A model generated the notes under the pieces. It was given only the letters and a program-made list of their open reading frames with translations. It had not been told where the DNA came from and did not search any database. Positions 1 through 13,556 of a stretch of DNA of 64,000 nucleotides are shown in pieces (position 1 is the first letter of the stretch; each line of letters begins with the position of its first letter). A program made the position numbers and the translations under genes. This DNA is from Seriola aureovittata (lineage: Eukaryota; Chordata; Actinopteri; Carangiformes; Carangidae): NCBI RefSeq assembly GCF_021018895.1, contig NC_079382.1, positions 18,029,501 through 18,093,500 on the forward strand. The letters run 5' to 3'.

Positions 1-183
1 GAAAAATGCTGAATCCTGGCCTGATTTGTTCATCTTCATAAGGACTTGAAGAGAAGGTTTGCTTTCCCACATAGCAATTTGAAGCTCAATTGCAGCAGCA
101 ACAAGAGTTGCACAGACTGCAATTGTCATATGTTGGGAAAATTATGTGTTTTTTTTTGTCACAAAAGCTCAACACTGCCCTAC

Positions 184-3100
184 CTGGACTGACGAGGGAT
201 GCATTGCGGGGAGCGTGCTGGATGGCGGGGTGTCTGCTGTGAAACTGACCCAACTTTCCTGACCTGGAGGAGGAGGCGAGTGGGACAACCACATGCCATC
301 ACCGGACACTTGACCTGGAAGAGAAGAAGAATTTAAGGCCTACATTCATATACCATGCAACACAAATATACTGCAAGTGTCAATAGGAAAGGATGAGAGC
401 TAACGATTATTTTCTCAATAAATCAATTAAACATTAAACAACTTCAATAACTTGTATTATTTGTCCATCAGTTCAAAGATTTACTGTCATAGATGACAAA
501 GAAAAACTTAAAAGTTCTCACATTTGAGAAGCTGGAGTCAGCTCATGTTTGGCAATTTTTCTTGAAAAAAATTTGCTTTAAAAAAATATTTAGCAATTAT
601 CAATTCATTTTCTACTGATCGCCTAATTGATTAATTATTGCAGCTCTAGAAAAGATTATTTTCACACTATTCTTTTTTGGATTTTCTCCACCACATTTTA
701 TGCTGACTAAAGTAGGGCACCCGTCATGTGATGTCCACTTTGTTCCCCTAATGACTAACTGCCATTCTCATCAAACACCATTAACAGTATGTACAACCTG
801 CGAACACAAACACAACCAGCGTGCTTCACTTTGCTCTTCACTCACTCTTTTTTCACTACAATCTAAACTAGTGGCAATTTTTCTGCAACATCTCTCACAT
901 TTATTTTTGTTATCATCTCCTGTGGCTCACAAAGACTGAAACCCTGCTTCTGTTTTGCTTTAATCACAGAAATGTGGTGTTAGTATTAAATTTACTCCAC
1001 TCTCCTTGAAAAGAGGCTATGGTCATTCAACTTGGGGCCTTTTCCTATTGACTTTATCTCAGGGCTGCAACAAACTGTTTTGTTTATCATTGTCAATTAA
1101 TCTGTTGATTACTTTCTCATTAATTGAATCGTTTGACTTATAAAACATCAGGAAATAGAAAAAAATGTCAGTCTCAGAGTGCAATCTTCAAACATGTTGC
1201 TTTGTCTCACCAATAGAAATGAAATCTGAAACACTGGGAAAAAAAACAAACACCAGAAATTATTTATTTCTGACAAAAAATGACTATTATAACTATTAAC
1301 TAATCATCAAGTGGTTGCTGTCAATCGACTAATAACTGCCGCTCTGCTGTAATCCAAAAAACATGCTCGCATGTCAGCTAAATTAGTGGTAGGAAAATAG
1401 CAGCTAATGGGCAAAAATATCTGGCCTCTGCACATAAGCTGAAGTTTTCCCTTTTTTCGTTTACACCAAATTAGACCATGATTTTCCCAAATGTACTGTA
1501 GACAGAATCTTTAATAAATACAAGACTCACAATAAATCTGACCTTTAAAAATCTAACACTGCCCACTCTCCAGACATGTAAATGAGGAAAATACATCGGC
1601 ATATCCCAAAGTAATAATAACATACACTGCGGTAACTCAGTTAATGGTGGTAAAATGACTTGACTTCGGACACAATCTTAAAATGATCAGTTTTATCAAT
1701 CTTTTTTATTCTTAAATAAATTACCAACACAAAAAATGAAAACATAATGAAACCATAGAAGCCGTTTCCACCATACCAGGAAAACACTGGCACCCAAAAT
1801 GAACCATGGTAACAAAACTGGCCCACGGCTGAACCTTATTGCTGACCTCAGCAATGACTCTGTGAACATGGTACTACTCTAATTAAGGAACAACCACTGG
1901 ACAGCAGTAGGTCAGTGGATGTTACCTGTTTGTGGTTCTCTGAACTGCGTCCACACGGCTCCAGTTGCAGCCACCACCGGCTGTCTGTCTGCGTTTCCTC
2001 CACTGTGCTGCCTCTTGTGTTTCCTCCAGGAGGGCGGGGAGGAGGGGGGAGACTGATGAGGGGAGACCACCGGGGACGTCGGTTCGGGCTAACAATGGAT
2101 AGAAATGCAAATCAAACACATGAGATACATGTGCAGATGGAAAGATATGCATTCATTAAACATAAAAACCAAATCGAATAAGAACAATTAGACATGCCAT
2201 GAATCTTATTCATCTTATTTGACACACATTCAAGTAACAGAAGCTCAGTGTGCAGAAGTGTCGCCACCACTGTCTTACTATAGGGTTTCAATCTTGAATA
2301 TGCCACATTCAAGCCAAGTGAAGGCCAATAAATACTGCCTCAAACGCTTTTTTATCTGATATGGGATCTTCAAGCAACCACTAAGTGAGCATTTCACAAC
2401 AGATGCAAACAGATAAGAGTTGAGGAAGAGGTCTCTGTACATGACAGCAGAAAACTGCTGTAGTATGAGTTAAAAGCAATCAAACGTACACAGGAAACAA
2501 CACAGGAAATGCAGTAGTATTCCAGTAGTTTATCTCTAGTAACTGCTGGTTTCAGCTTTGTGAGAAAGAAAATGTGTGCAGGATGTTGGCCAAAAGATAA
2601 ATAATAGTAATGTCCATATTTAATGCAGTTACTGAAGAACTGTGGGAAAACAAAGCAACCTCAAGCCTTCACCTATATTTTCATTTAATATCTATATAAG
2701 TCACATATTTATAAATTAAAGGTAAAGATAAGGAAGAGAGCATATTAAAAGAGTCATGCTTACACAAGAATAATAGACTAACACACCTGTGGTTCTATAC
2801 TGGGTGCCAGGGGCTGGACGACCTCATGGACAGGAAGTGAAGCTGAGGATGGGGGACCTTTCTTGTTCTGGTGTCCCCTTCCTGGTGGTCTGGGTATTAC
2901 TGCAGTAGCAGAGGCTGGGTACAAACCCTGGCTGTCTGTGTCCTGGTAGAGCGCTGCGTGCCTCGCCTCTGCCTCGTTCTTCCCCACCACAAACCTGGGC
3001 AGCGGCAGGTCCTTGACTGGTGAGACAGGAATCCGTTCAGAGGATTAGAGGAATGATTTGTTTCCTATTGATTTCAGGAAAGAAGCTTGAAGAGCAAAAG

Positions 3101-4620
3101 TCACTCTCCACTACGCTCAAAGTCTGTGAAGTTTAGTGCTTTCCTTTTTGGTGCAGCCCCTTTTCCTTTGTCTACTTCAACTTCAGGTATCGACTCCCTA
3201 CATTTCCCAGAATTCTTAGAGAAAGAGCATGGACTTTTTGCAATCAGCTGTGGTTTATAGGTGTTTATGCGGAAAGTGGCAGCTGTATAATGACAACAGC
3301 GTGACAGTCTCCCTTTCAGAGCGAGTGGGGCTGCTTCCTCAAAATGAACAAATGCTGAACTCTGGTCTATTCGAGATACTGCTGCTGCAGTAAATGTTGT
3401 GTCTGTGTCTTCTACTGCAGATCTGTACGATGCCGAATGTCAGAGCAAAACAGTGAAAATAGAAAAGAACCCTTACTTTTGTTCTGCCACATGACTAACA
3501 ACAAAACTTTGAACTTATTGTTACAGACAGATGTGGGGGGTTTTATATGCTTTTAACTTCAGGCATTGCAGCACTGAAAATGTATTCATTTTCTGATTAA
3601 TTTATCTTCTCAAAATCAGAGTTACAAAGTATTTACACAAAACAAGCAATAAAAAAAACATGAATAAAATGAGAAAGTCAGAAATGAGTAAAACCAGTTA
3701 CAAAGACAGACATGACAAAAAAAAATTAAAATGTATAAAACATAGATAAAAACTGATATCTGATTAAAACCTCACTGTGCCCACTGAGCAGGAAGGGAAA
3801 TAAATTAGGTGTGTGTTCTACTGGATTCTCATGATCAGCCATAATCAAATGTGCAAAGTTTCTGATGCTGAGAGGTTTTTTTTTTTCTTTTTTATACAAA
3901 TCACAATCTTGATACAGACTGGTACATTTCTCTGTGAAAAACCTTGTCTGTGGTCTCTGGAGGACAAACTATGAAGTGGTGAAACTAATTTCAATATCTG
4001 TAATAAGCTAATGTTGGCTGAATGATTAAGAAAATTATTATCATTTTATCATTAGCTGCAACCCTAAAACTCACCTAAAATATATATGAACATTCACAAA
4101 TGAAAATGAACTAATCTGGTCAAATTATCTTTGAACAAGTGACAGTCCCATCACAGTAAACAGCAGACCTGTGGGTTCAAGTCAACTGAAAGAGACAATG
4201 TGCGGTGGCCACATAGATCTTAATGCATGACGCAGCAAACACTGGACTAATGTGCACAACTGAGTGTCTTCTAGAAAGCACAGCGCGACTGAATCAACAT
4301 TATACACATATTCTACATACATAACTTTTTGTCTGAATTCTCATCATTCACCTGTGAAGCTTTAGCTCCTGAAATGGTTTGACTTTCAATTCTGTATTCT
4401 GTATCGCAGCTGACCGAGGTGACTTCAGGTTTTTTGGTAGCACAAAGAAAATGAACACTTTTAACCAGTTCTATCTGCAATTGACAGCGTCTACTTCTGA
4501 GACAGCATCGACTTTAAAGAGAGAAAGTTTTTCAAAGTTGAAACATCCCCAAATGCAATAACCACAACATTGTACACTGTGTCCATTTCTGCTATAAGGA
4601 AGTGGCTGGTCTCTGTGGTT

Positions 4621-4666
<46 letters not shown>

Positions 4667-7556
4667 AAATCAAATTATGAAATAATTTTCGCAACTTCAT
4701 GTTGCAATATTTCAACCAAAAACAAGTAACTTAATGCAGTGGGTGTAATCTTCCCTTGTGTATTTTGAGAGAAGTCACACCAAAGGCAAACAAGAAAATT
4801 GCAATTTTGCAGTAAAAGCCTGAAGGGTTCACACTACAAACTCGATTTCATTAAGAAATAGAAACTAGCGGAAGCTGCTCAAACATTGGGCAACTGCAAC
4901 CTGCAGTGCAGAACTGGCAGGGCTGGCATTAAATGTGTTAATTTCTGATAAGATGCTCTTGTCCAAAGGGATCAACTCCCCAATTTCCCTATACATAATC
5001 AACAGGGGGCTGCTCAGGGGCACATGGACTGGAGGAGCTGGTGACTAAACCACCAGCTCTTTGATTTATGACTAACTGATTAAACAACAGATGATGCGTC
5101 CACTGATAGCATTTCTTTTTACATATTTTTTTTCTTTAATGGTTAGGCCTGTCTTTCGTTCTGGTCTAGTAAAGACGACTTTCTTTGGAGCTTTGAAACA
5201 TTTATGTGCAAATCTTCAAATAAATCATACACCAAAAAGAAGTGGAGCAAGCATGAAAGTTCAGCCTGTTAAACCACAGAAAAATCCAGTAACTGGCTTA
5301 TTTAATCTTTGTCTGAGCATATTACATATTTTTAAAAATCTAAAAAATAAAAGCCCTGTGCTCCCTAACCCATGATCTCCTCAAAATTCAATAAGTCATC
5401 AACTCTGAGATAAAAACACATTTTTGCTAGGATGGAGCAACAAAAAGAGAAGAACACTCTGATGTACCCAAAGATTTTAATGAAAGAGAAAAATCTGGTG
5501 GCACCTGCTAGAGAACCTAGTGTGCTGGTATGTAATGGTATTTTTTGGGGAATCTGTTCTCGCTGGTCTTCGAGGGGTTATGAAGAAAGCGAAGAGGCCA
5601 AAAAAGGTGCCAAACAGTGACAGTGATTGAATTCAACTGTGGACTCACCCGAGTTGAGGCTTTCCACCCTCAGGGGAAGCCCGGACTGGGCGATGGCTAT
5701 GAGCTTGAGAGCGATGTAGAACTGGCTCCTCCCGAAGTGACCCAGACGAGTGGCTCCACATAGTTCTGTGATCTAAACCCACACACATGGACAAGGAGGA
5801 ACAGTTAACAACATTGTGTTCATCTGAAACTCTTGATATGAACCCTTGCTGATAAAGAGACGAGAACAAGTAATATTCTCTCGCAAAGTTTACACCTTTA
5901 CATTTTCAAATATTTAAGAGAGACACAAGAATAAAGCGGTCAGGAAGCAACAGTGTAAACACTGAATATGTCGTACTGAAGACCAAAGACTTCCTGACCA
6001 TGTAAAATATACTAACACACACAACTCTTGACACATTTTGTGATGCAGTTTACCTGGTTTAATCTGACAAAAACAACACAAGCGAAAGTCTAATTTACTG
6101 GCAGATGTTCAGTGGGTCTCACGAGTAATAAGCCTGATTATCACATATTTTGTCGACTTGACGTGACGATGAATAGGCTTTGTGCAAAATGGTACACTGA
6201 GTAGCACAACATAAAATACAAAATGTTTATAATGTGCAAAGAGGCAATTGGAAGATAAAGCATTTTCTAGTGACAGTGCATATTGCATTGTGGTGGATGT
6301 TGGTGGATGATTAATACCCAGCGAGTTACACTTCATAACATTAGGATGACTCCTTAGGTGCCCGTCCTTCAGCACAGTGAGCCACAACACCGACAGCCCA
6401 CCACAGCTGACTGATCGCTTTCTTGCTGACAAAGAACTTATTCTGAGTATGAGTGGATACAAAGCACCAGTCACTTTTCTCAGCCTGTTACAACATGATA
6501 TGGTAGCTGTACGCGTCTCACAGGCCACAGCAGTGTTGAGTGCACATTTTGAAAGTAGAGGATTACAACACTGCCTAATTCTTCCACCACACAGCTCCCC
6601 TTGTTGACCTTGAAAAGGATGCTGACTCACAAACTGCAAATATTGGCCTGCTGAGAGACCTGAAATCACAAGAATGGGCTGCTGCTGTTTAACTGGCTTC
6701 TCATAACTCACAGTTAACGGGCTGAGCAGGGAAGGTCTGTGTGGGATTATTCAAGGTGGAACTACAACACGAATATTGTGATCTGACAAGAGACAAATAT
6801 ATCTGTGGGTCAGCACATATTTGCAAAGTCTGTGTAAGAAACAGACTATTCCGTCGTGGATTTTTGAGGCAGTCTATGTTAAGTGACAACTTCTATAAAT
6901 CAAATTTACAAACGGACGTTGTAACATTGGGTCCGCATTTCGAACATGTCAGCTCTACCCAGTAACGAACAAAAAAAGCAGATGTTGATGGAGTGAAAAT
7001 ACAGGAAAGAGTGGGCAGTAATCTGAAGCAAGGGGGTGTTGATGACATGATTTGCTCCGTTGTGTCGCTGTTCAACACATGCCCATGCAGAAAACAGAAC
7101 AAGCAGCTTGTGTTATATGTATAAGATGTTGATTTGAGCCACAGTTTTTGAACTGAGGTTGACTATGTGACTTGGCTGCCTACTCTCTTTGGCTAAGGCT
7201 AACATTAGCCAGAAGAAGGTGTGTCTCTTTTGCTGCGCAGCATTGCTAACCACCAGGGCTAACGATAGCTTAACTGGCTGACAGGTCAGTTCTGACAGCC
7301 GCACAAGTTTGCAAAATATCCATTAACAGGTGTACGTTTCGTAGCCGGTCTCGCAGTCTATTGATCACACTTTAAAAACTGGCAGTTGCTAACGCTAGCT
7401 TACCTGCAGGACAACTTCGCTGGGTAGCTGGGCCGCCCGGAAAAGGTCAAGAACTCTCCCATTGGAAGCCACTTTTTTCGTGTTGTCCGTGTCGCAGTAA
7501 ACGAACAAATCCGAGTAATATTTCTGTTCGACATCAGTCAACGTTAGACTTTCCAT
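184..7556 (-). CDS. reps1: REPS1, RalBP1-associated EH-domain protein 1 (5' part, truncated by the window edge)
   Basis: REPS1 is an endocytic adaptor that links the Ral effector RALBP1 to EH-domain and EGF-receptor trafficking proteins. Five coding exons are visible on the minus strand: 7404-7556 (start ATG), 5649-5772, 2787-3016, 1926-2088 and 184-314. Phases join exactly, giving 267 codons before the gene leaves the window. Exons 1-2 encode the N-terminal EH domain (about residues 10-100), opening with [18 protein letters not shown] and including [22 protein letters not shown]. Exon 3 holds [20 protein letters not shown]. Exons 4-5 hold Pro/Ser-rich linkers with [16 protein letters not shown] and [20 protein letters not shown], all typical of REPS1. 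The second EH domain, the RALBP1-binding part and the 3' end lie off the left edge. Assignment rests on recalled family sequence; REPS1 fits better than REPS2, and the neighbours ABRACL and HECA agree with that. Confidence 0.93.
395..649. repeat. AT-rich teleost interspersed repeat, copy 1
   Basis: Begins near a gagctaacgattattttctc end and finishes at attattgcagctctag. Internally it carries tctcacatttgagaagctgga, a signature of a very common percomorph repeat. The ends are imperfect inverted relatives (gctaacgatt / ttgcagctc). It lies in a REPS1 intron. Confidence 0.7.
1063..1352. repeat. AT-rich teleost interspersed repeat, copy 2
   Basis: Starts agggctgcaacaaactg, continues with caattaatctgttgattac, and ends in cgactaataactgccgctctg. 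It is the same family as the copy at 395-649 and lies in a REPS1 intron. Confidence 0.65.
3940..4069. repeat. AT-rich teleost interspersed repeat, partial copy
   Basis: Only the end attattatcattttatcatt followed by agctgcaaccct is clear. This is the inverted counterpart of the agggctgcaac end of the family. Boundaries are uncertain. It lies in REPS1 intron 2. Confidence 0.45.
4625..4666. repeat. (AT)n microsatellite followed by poly(T)
   Basis: About 14 AT units run straight into a T homopolymer within REPS1 intron 2. Confidence 0.9.
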
Positions 7557-8060
7557 CGTAGTACCAATCGGACCTGAAAACCAGACTAGTTGGCTGTTGA
7601 TTAGCCCTTAGCCAATGGCTGGGGCAGGATCCAAAAAATGGGCGAGACTTCAGGATCCCAACTTAGCTAGCGTTAGTGCACTAGCTAGCGCAGAGGTTAG
7701 CTGGAATAATAATGTTCACAACGCGCTGAGTCGACTTGTTGTCGTCTGATCCCGCTCTCTGCAAAAGTCCCTAATAGTGCCTGCAGACAAAGAGAGCCGA
7801 TTCCCACTTCACGATTCAATTACTGAACGCCTTCATACAGTTAATCACTTAGTTAACTTGTTGGGCCAGCCAAGCCAAGCAGCCAACAGCTGGCTAGTAG
7901 AGCAGCGAGCTAACAGCTACCTTGATTCAAAGTCAGTGGCACTAACGTTATGCTAACTGGCGAGTCGCTCAGTTGGGACAACTACCGCGTTAATCTCGCG
8001 TTATAGCACTTCCTCTCCCTTTAAACCGCTACGGGACGGCGTTTCTGCTTTTCGTTAGGG
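7557..8060 (-). promoter_or_regulatory. Putative REPS1 5' UTR and promoter region
   Basis: This is the stretch just upstream of the REPS1 start codon. It contains several copies of the tetramer/hexamer gctagc/ctagcta and GC-richer sequence than the surrounding introns. No TATA box is obvious and the transcription start cannot be placed from sequence alone. The next gene, ABRACL, points away about 3 kb further on. Confidence 0.4.
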
Positions 8061-10960
8061 ACAAATTCCTTTGCGGGGCCGTTAGACGTAAAGTTTCAGG
8101 GTCTTTGGGTTCCTTCCTCTAGTGATCATAGCCGCCATTCCTACCACCAGTGTCAAGCCACTCCGAGCTAACCGAAGACTTCCGGTACGAGTCTTCAAAT
8201 TAAAAGACCTGTTCACAGGTACCTCAACTACAGTGGTAATTTTACCAACACTCAAAATCATTTCAACTAGGCAAAGATCCCAAATGTCTCCAAAAGCTCC
8301 AGGGTTACCTCATATAATTTAGGTCTACACAGTTACAGTACAGTACCACTGAACTACAATATCAACTATGTCCCCAGTCTTGTAGAGGGACTATAGTTTT
8401 AAGGTCTGAATTGTATTGTATTTTTTCTGAGTCAAATAACTAACACAGAGAAAATCTCAGGCAATGCTCTATTATTCTATCAAAGGTGTACTGTAGGGAA
8501 GCAACCAATGGATATTTCCATTATCAATAGATCTGATAATTGTTGTCTTTAATAATTTAATGATTGCCACAGACTGATGTGTAAATGAACATATTCTAAT
8601 AACTTGCTTTGTCTGACCAAGAGTCAAACATCCAAAGATGTAGAAAACCAGGGAAGAAAACATATATTAACATTTTAGAGGCTGGAACAAGTGAATTTTT
8701 TTTTTCTTCAAAAAGAAAAATAAATTATTAATCAGTTATCAATTCTGTCTATCAATTAATCAGCTAATCATTTAAAAATAATAAAACTCCCATGTATAAT
8801 CGGGGTCAACAGAGCCCCAACAGCGATTGCTTTCCCTGGGACCCCATGGGAGGTTAACCAAGCCAATAACTTTTTCCTCTACAGCTGAAGTGTGAATACA
8901 CTTGCAGTCAGGCGTTTATAGTGGCACGATGTGAATATATCTGAATAGAAGTTACTGATGAACACCCATCTTGTGTTGTGATTTTATGTTGCATATTAAA
9001 TAATATTCAAATCATCACACACCAAACCTTTGGCCAAACAGTCTTCCTACATGGGAAAACTGCTCACATTGCACAGAGATGGAGAGGCAAGCAGAGACCG
9101 CTCTGCAGTCCATTGGCAGGTTATGTATTTATTTACAAAGACAACAATCCATTTAACCTCTTTAAAAACAAAATATTGTGATAATTCTGTCAGATGATAA
9201 GCTTGAAAATTAGTTTTCATGAATGACAAAAAAAGATTTTTTAACAATACTTTAATTATTTGTACCTATGGTACATATACACCAAAGAACACTTTTCTAG
9301 CTGGAGGATCTTCTGCCATGTATTCAATAAAAACTATGAAAAATATAAAGATTTTATTCTGAAGTGGAATTCTTTAAACTTCCGGTCTAATCTCGTGTGA
9401 TTTATAGCTAACTTGATGTCTCGCGACGTCACTGGGCTACTGTCCGAATCAGCGCGAGCTTGCTTGGCCTGCAGGGACCCGGATGAGTGATTTCAAAATA
9501 AAAGCTGCGCTAAATCCACGAATGAATTGAAAGCTTTAAAAATTTAATAAAAATAACAAATTCATAAATAAATAAAACTTTATTGTGTCATGTCAGTTTA
9601 GGACCATGGTTAGATTAACCTGCTGGGAAGCATCAGGGCAAAAATGAGCTGTGGGCCCATATTTGCAATGTGCTCATATTTTCTTTGTTAGAATACTACC
9701 TGGCCACAAATTAGTGTATGGTATTTCATTAAACATGCATATTTAGGAATATACAACACTAGACACAAAACTGAAACAATGATGGTCATTAGACAACCTT
9801 TTTAACACAAACATCCCTCCAAACAGGGCCTTAAGATCAGATAAGATGGCAGGACAGATCTTAGCTCCTCATCATGCCACTTGATGCTGTACTTTGGTGG
9901 TGCATACAACCACATTTCCAGTTCACTAGCACAAACAAGTTGACATACAGTAGCTGTCAGAGCCGCTGGAGTTCTGGGGGCCCATGACAGCTACCTGCCT
10001 TCCCAGTTGGTAATCCAGACTCGTGGTGAAGGAGGAAGAGACATAGGGAGAGGAAACGAGAAACACATAAAAAGGGATGGGAAGAAGTGGGCCCATGGGC
10101 CCGTGGGCCAAACCTGGCCCTCCAGTAAAAAAAATTCCACCCCGGACATCAAATGAGATTTTCTCGTTCTTGTTTACATTTAACATTTTATTTGATTTTG
10201 CACAAATGTACTGTAGACAGACATGTAAATCTGATGGTTGATGGTTGAAACGAACTGCTGACCCCAGGAACGGAGGGAAATAGGGAGAAAGAGGGTGTCA
10301 TGCTGATGAGCTGCAGAGGCTGGGGACCAGAAAGGAACAGGATGGTGATGAAATAACTAAGAAACTACGTAAAATCAGGCATCCCAAACAAATGCGTGTG
10401 GAAATACAAAGAAGGAAGTGAAGAAACATTAACTATTTTAATCTGCTCAAAATGCAATCACTTGCAGAGTTCGTGTGTGTTCTTTGTGCCTTTAAGAACC
10501 CACAGTTGTGCAGATATTGAGCACATTAAATTATTATAATGGCCTGATATCAAAAGCTATTTCAATTTTGTGGTGAGAGTTTGCCTTTTTGCTTATTGAA
10601 CACCTGTTTAATCAGCTGTGTCAGCCGCTCTGAGATGACTAGAAAAGGTAAACCTTTATGCAGAGGCAGAAAACAAACACAAGACAACTCCTACCTCTTC
10701 TTTGCCATATATGGGGCAGTGCCTTTGAAAATATGGCTATGTGTCACCATGAATTCAAAGGCGCTTTTATGGTGCCTTCAAGTGTTATGGGAAAGTTTCA
10801 AGACAACTTCAACATAGTGTCTTGTTGGTTCTATGTTTCAGTATTTTAACACTTTCATTTGTGTATATGAATTTTTTTTCATGTTTAGGTGACACATACA
10901 GCAGCATAAGAATCATACACGGAAAGGGCTTTAAGTGAGTTCTGTGCCACTTCATCATTT
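8061..10960. other. Intergenic region between REPS1 and ABRACL (divergent genes)
   Basis: No coding exon is supported here. It holds one AT-rich repeat copy (8494-8790) and otherwise AT-rich DNA with scattered stops in all frames. Near 10087-10107 is a short GGGCCC-rich palindromic patch without a recognisable owner. Any ABRACL promoter would be at the right end. Confidence 0.6.
8494..8790. repeat. AT-rich teleost interspersed repeat, copy
   Basis: Contains gggaagcaaccaatgg at one end, ttgctttgtctgaccaagagtc in the middle and tatcaattaatcagctaatca at the other end. It is a diverged member of the family at 395-649. Confidence 0.6.
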
Positions 10961-10969
10961 TTTTCTATA

Positions 10970-11094
10970 AAATCAGTATAGTGGAAATTTTCCGAGCTGT
11001 CCCTGAATCTAGCGACATTATCCGGCGGTGGTGCCGATTCATCAGAAAGTCGTCCATCACCTCATTACACGGAAAACGAATTAGAAGAACCAAG
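10970..11094 (+). other. abracl: Putative non-coding first exon of ABRACL
   Basis: A good donor (accaag|gtaatt, cut after 11094) ends a GC-richer stretch, and the coding exon begins with a clean acceptor (ccccctgtag, exon from 12165) five bases before the ATG. That implies at least one upstream 5' UTR exon. The left boundary is a guess. Confidence 0.4.
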
Positions 11095-12169
11095 GTAATT
11101 ATGTACATGTAAACATGTTTTTTAAGCTTGTTTTGACATGGATTGATTTTTTTTTTTTTTTTTTTTTTTTAACCACTACACATTTAGCGATCTCAGCAAC
11201 TCCTCGGTCCTCCCTCAGCAGATCATTTGGCTAGAAGCTAACGTTACCGGCGAGCTCATATCCGCTGCTAAGTGGAAAATCCTCTTTTGTGTCTAAAGTC
11301 ATGTAAAACATCACCGGGTTGAGAACATATGAATGAATTCCCACATATGAATGAATATCCCTCACCCAAAATAATGAATTACAGCAAGCATTCGTGCCTT
11401 GTGATGGCTAGCTCTGAGCGCTAATCCTCTATTTCCGCATTGATAGTTCGCCCTATCCATGTTGCAGCTTGTTACGTTTCACTGAATGCTGCACAGTCAA
11501 TTGTCATATTAAATGTGGTGTTTGTGCTGATTGGTGGATGGAAATTAAACGCGTTTGTAATTCTTAGTCATGATTCCTTTTTTTTTTTTTTTTTTTTTTT
11601 TTATTTTAAGGAGAAAATCTCAGTCCAAGACTTCGTTTACTAATCTGTCAAAAATGCCATTGCCTTGTTGATAATCCGAGTCAGTCATCGGGAGATTTTA
11701 AAATTTAATTTTAGTCTGAATTACTACCCTCTTTTGCAATATTCGGCATTCAGTTGATCACCAAGCAGCACTTAATTTGACTTGAATAAATACTCCTGAA
11801 AATCATTTCACACTTGGTTTGCTGAAAGTGCCCATGATGTCAGTTTGGAAATTGAACATTTAATTGAAACCAATTCTGCTTTCTTGATTAAGTTTTTGCC
11901 GATTTGAGGGATAGACCTTGATAAATAAGATGCTACATTTAAGAAGGCATTCAGTGTTTCATAGAGGCAACACAACATGTTAATGGCACGATCTTGTATA
12001 TAGTTTGGCTTGGTGGGCACTCCCTGCTCATGAGAGTTATGTACCAGGGATAATTGCATTTGATGAATTGTATTGAACCTTTAAAGAAGCCAGAGGACTT
12101 ATTACAAGCTAAGTCTGTTTTGATTAAAATGTTTCTCTTGTTCATCAATTTTTTCCCCCTGTAGCAACA

Positions 12170-12485
12170 ATGAATGTCGCTCACGAAGTAAATCTGCTGG
12201 TGGAGGAGATTCAGCGACTCGGCAGTAAAAGTGAGTCCATGCTAAAACTCTCCATAGGACACATGTTTCATTCTCTGTATTCTTGAAGGACTTGACCATA
12301 GCTCAACTGTTCTTAAGTCTGTTCATTAGTTTTTATTGACATGCAGTCATGTGATGTTGATGAGTAGTTCTAGTTCACCACTCCTAATGCTGGATACATG
12401 AATATACCAGGTCACACTGCCTCGAGAATATTTCACTGGACCAGTTTTCACAGCAGACGCAGACACACCTCAATGCAATTATTTA

Positions 12486-12533
<48 letters not shown>

Positions 12534-13556
12534 CAATGTACAACAGTTATGTCAGTTTTATTTACCTACCACAGTAGCAGCGGCACATTGCCTCAGATGT
12601 ACATTTACACACTTTGTGCTTGTACTTATTTGTACTCTTATGATTGTCTTGTCTCGTGTCTTTTTCACTTTCCCAGTAGAGTCTATTTTTCATGCCTCTA
12701 TGTTTGACGCCAATGCCGCATTTAAGTCGTATCAGGAATTTCTAATAGTCATGTTATCTCCTTCTTGGTGAGAAGAACGGTCTGCTGACAAATCAGTGCT
12801 ACAATTGCTGCAAGGCCACTTAGTGCTGAAACCATTAGTCAATTGATCGATCAACAGTAAACTAATCGACAATTTGCTGCATTTCTCTTCTTCATAGCGT
12901 TGTAAACTCAGTATCTTTGGGGTTTGGACAGTTGCTCATATAAAACAAGCAACCTGAAGATTTAATATGAGCATGTGCATCATTTTTGCATCTAGATTCT
13001 GAATTTCATCAATTTGTTGTAATCAAATCAACAGATTAACTGATAATGAAAGGAATTGGTAGTTGCAGCCTTAAAGCTATCATCGCTAGCAGTTACATTT
13101 AGGTAAAACCCAATATTGACACTGACATAATAAACTCAACCAATTAAAAGGGAGTGTTTGTTTGCTGTTTGTATTTCTCTTGTTAACAAACTGATAATGT
13201 GCCACAAGCACAGCAATCTTAGCTGTTATTTGGTGTGACAACTACAACGGCAGTAAAGTGTGAACAATCCCAAGTCATTCATTTTAACGATAATGGTAAG
13301 GATTATTATTTAAATATTGTAGAATTGTCAGGAAATCAATTTACACAGTTGTTGCTAACTTCTCATTTCAGATGCTGACGGTAAAACCACCGTGAAGTTT
13401 GGTGTGTTGTTTAACGACGACCGTTGTGCCAATATCTTCGAGGCGTTGGTGGGCACCCTGAAGGCTGCCAAGAAGAAGAAGGTGATCGACTTCCAGGGCG
13501 AGTTGCTTCTGCAGGGCGTCCATGACAACGTTGATATCGTCCTGCTCCAAGAATGA
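12170..13556 (+). CDS. abracl: ABRACL, costars-family actin-regulator-like protein
   Basis: ABRACL is a small cytosolic protein of the costars family, related to the C-terminal actin-binding region of ABRA/STARS and connected with actin dynamics and cell motility. Two coding exons, 12170-12230 and 13372-13556, join in frame (GT donor gtgagt, acceptor ttcag) to give 81 residues, the usual family length. The protein starts MNVAHEVNLLVEEIQRLGSK, contains VKFGVLFNDD and ALVGTLKAAKKKKV, and ends LLLQGVHDNVDIVLLQE. These are hallmark costars segments. The gene sits between REPS1 and HECA as in tetrapods. The start is fixed by the short family N-terminus. A polyadenylation signal follows at 14048. 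Confidence 0.96.
12487..12531 (+). repeat. (TA)n(TG)n microsatellite
   Basis: A short TA run is followed by about 17 TG units inside the ABRACL intron. Confidence 0.95.
12823..13075. repeat. AT-rich teleost interspersed repeat, copy
   Basis: Begins gtgctgaaaccattagtcaatt, includes tttggacagttgctcatataaaacaag, and ends ggtagttgcagcct. It lies in the ABRACL intron. Confidence 0.65.

Noticed and set aside
10080..10110. GGGCCC-rich palindromic patch
   Set aside because: Short, with no second copy, motif match or gene context; likely chance or a repeat remnant.
12496..12771. Frames beginning MCVCVCVC
   Set aside because: The start and first residues are only the TG microsatellite; nothing downstream resembles a protein family.
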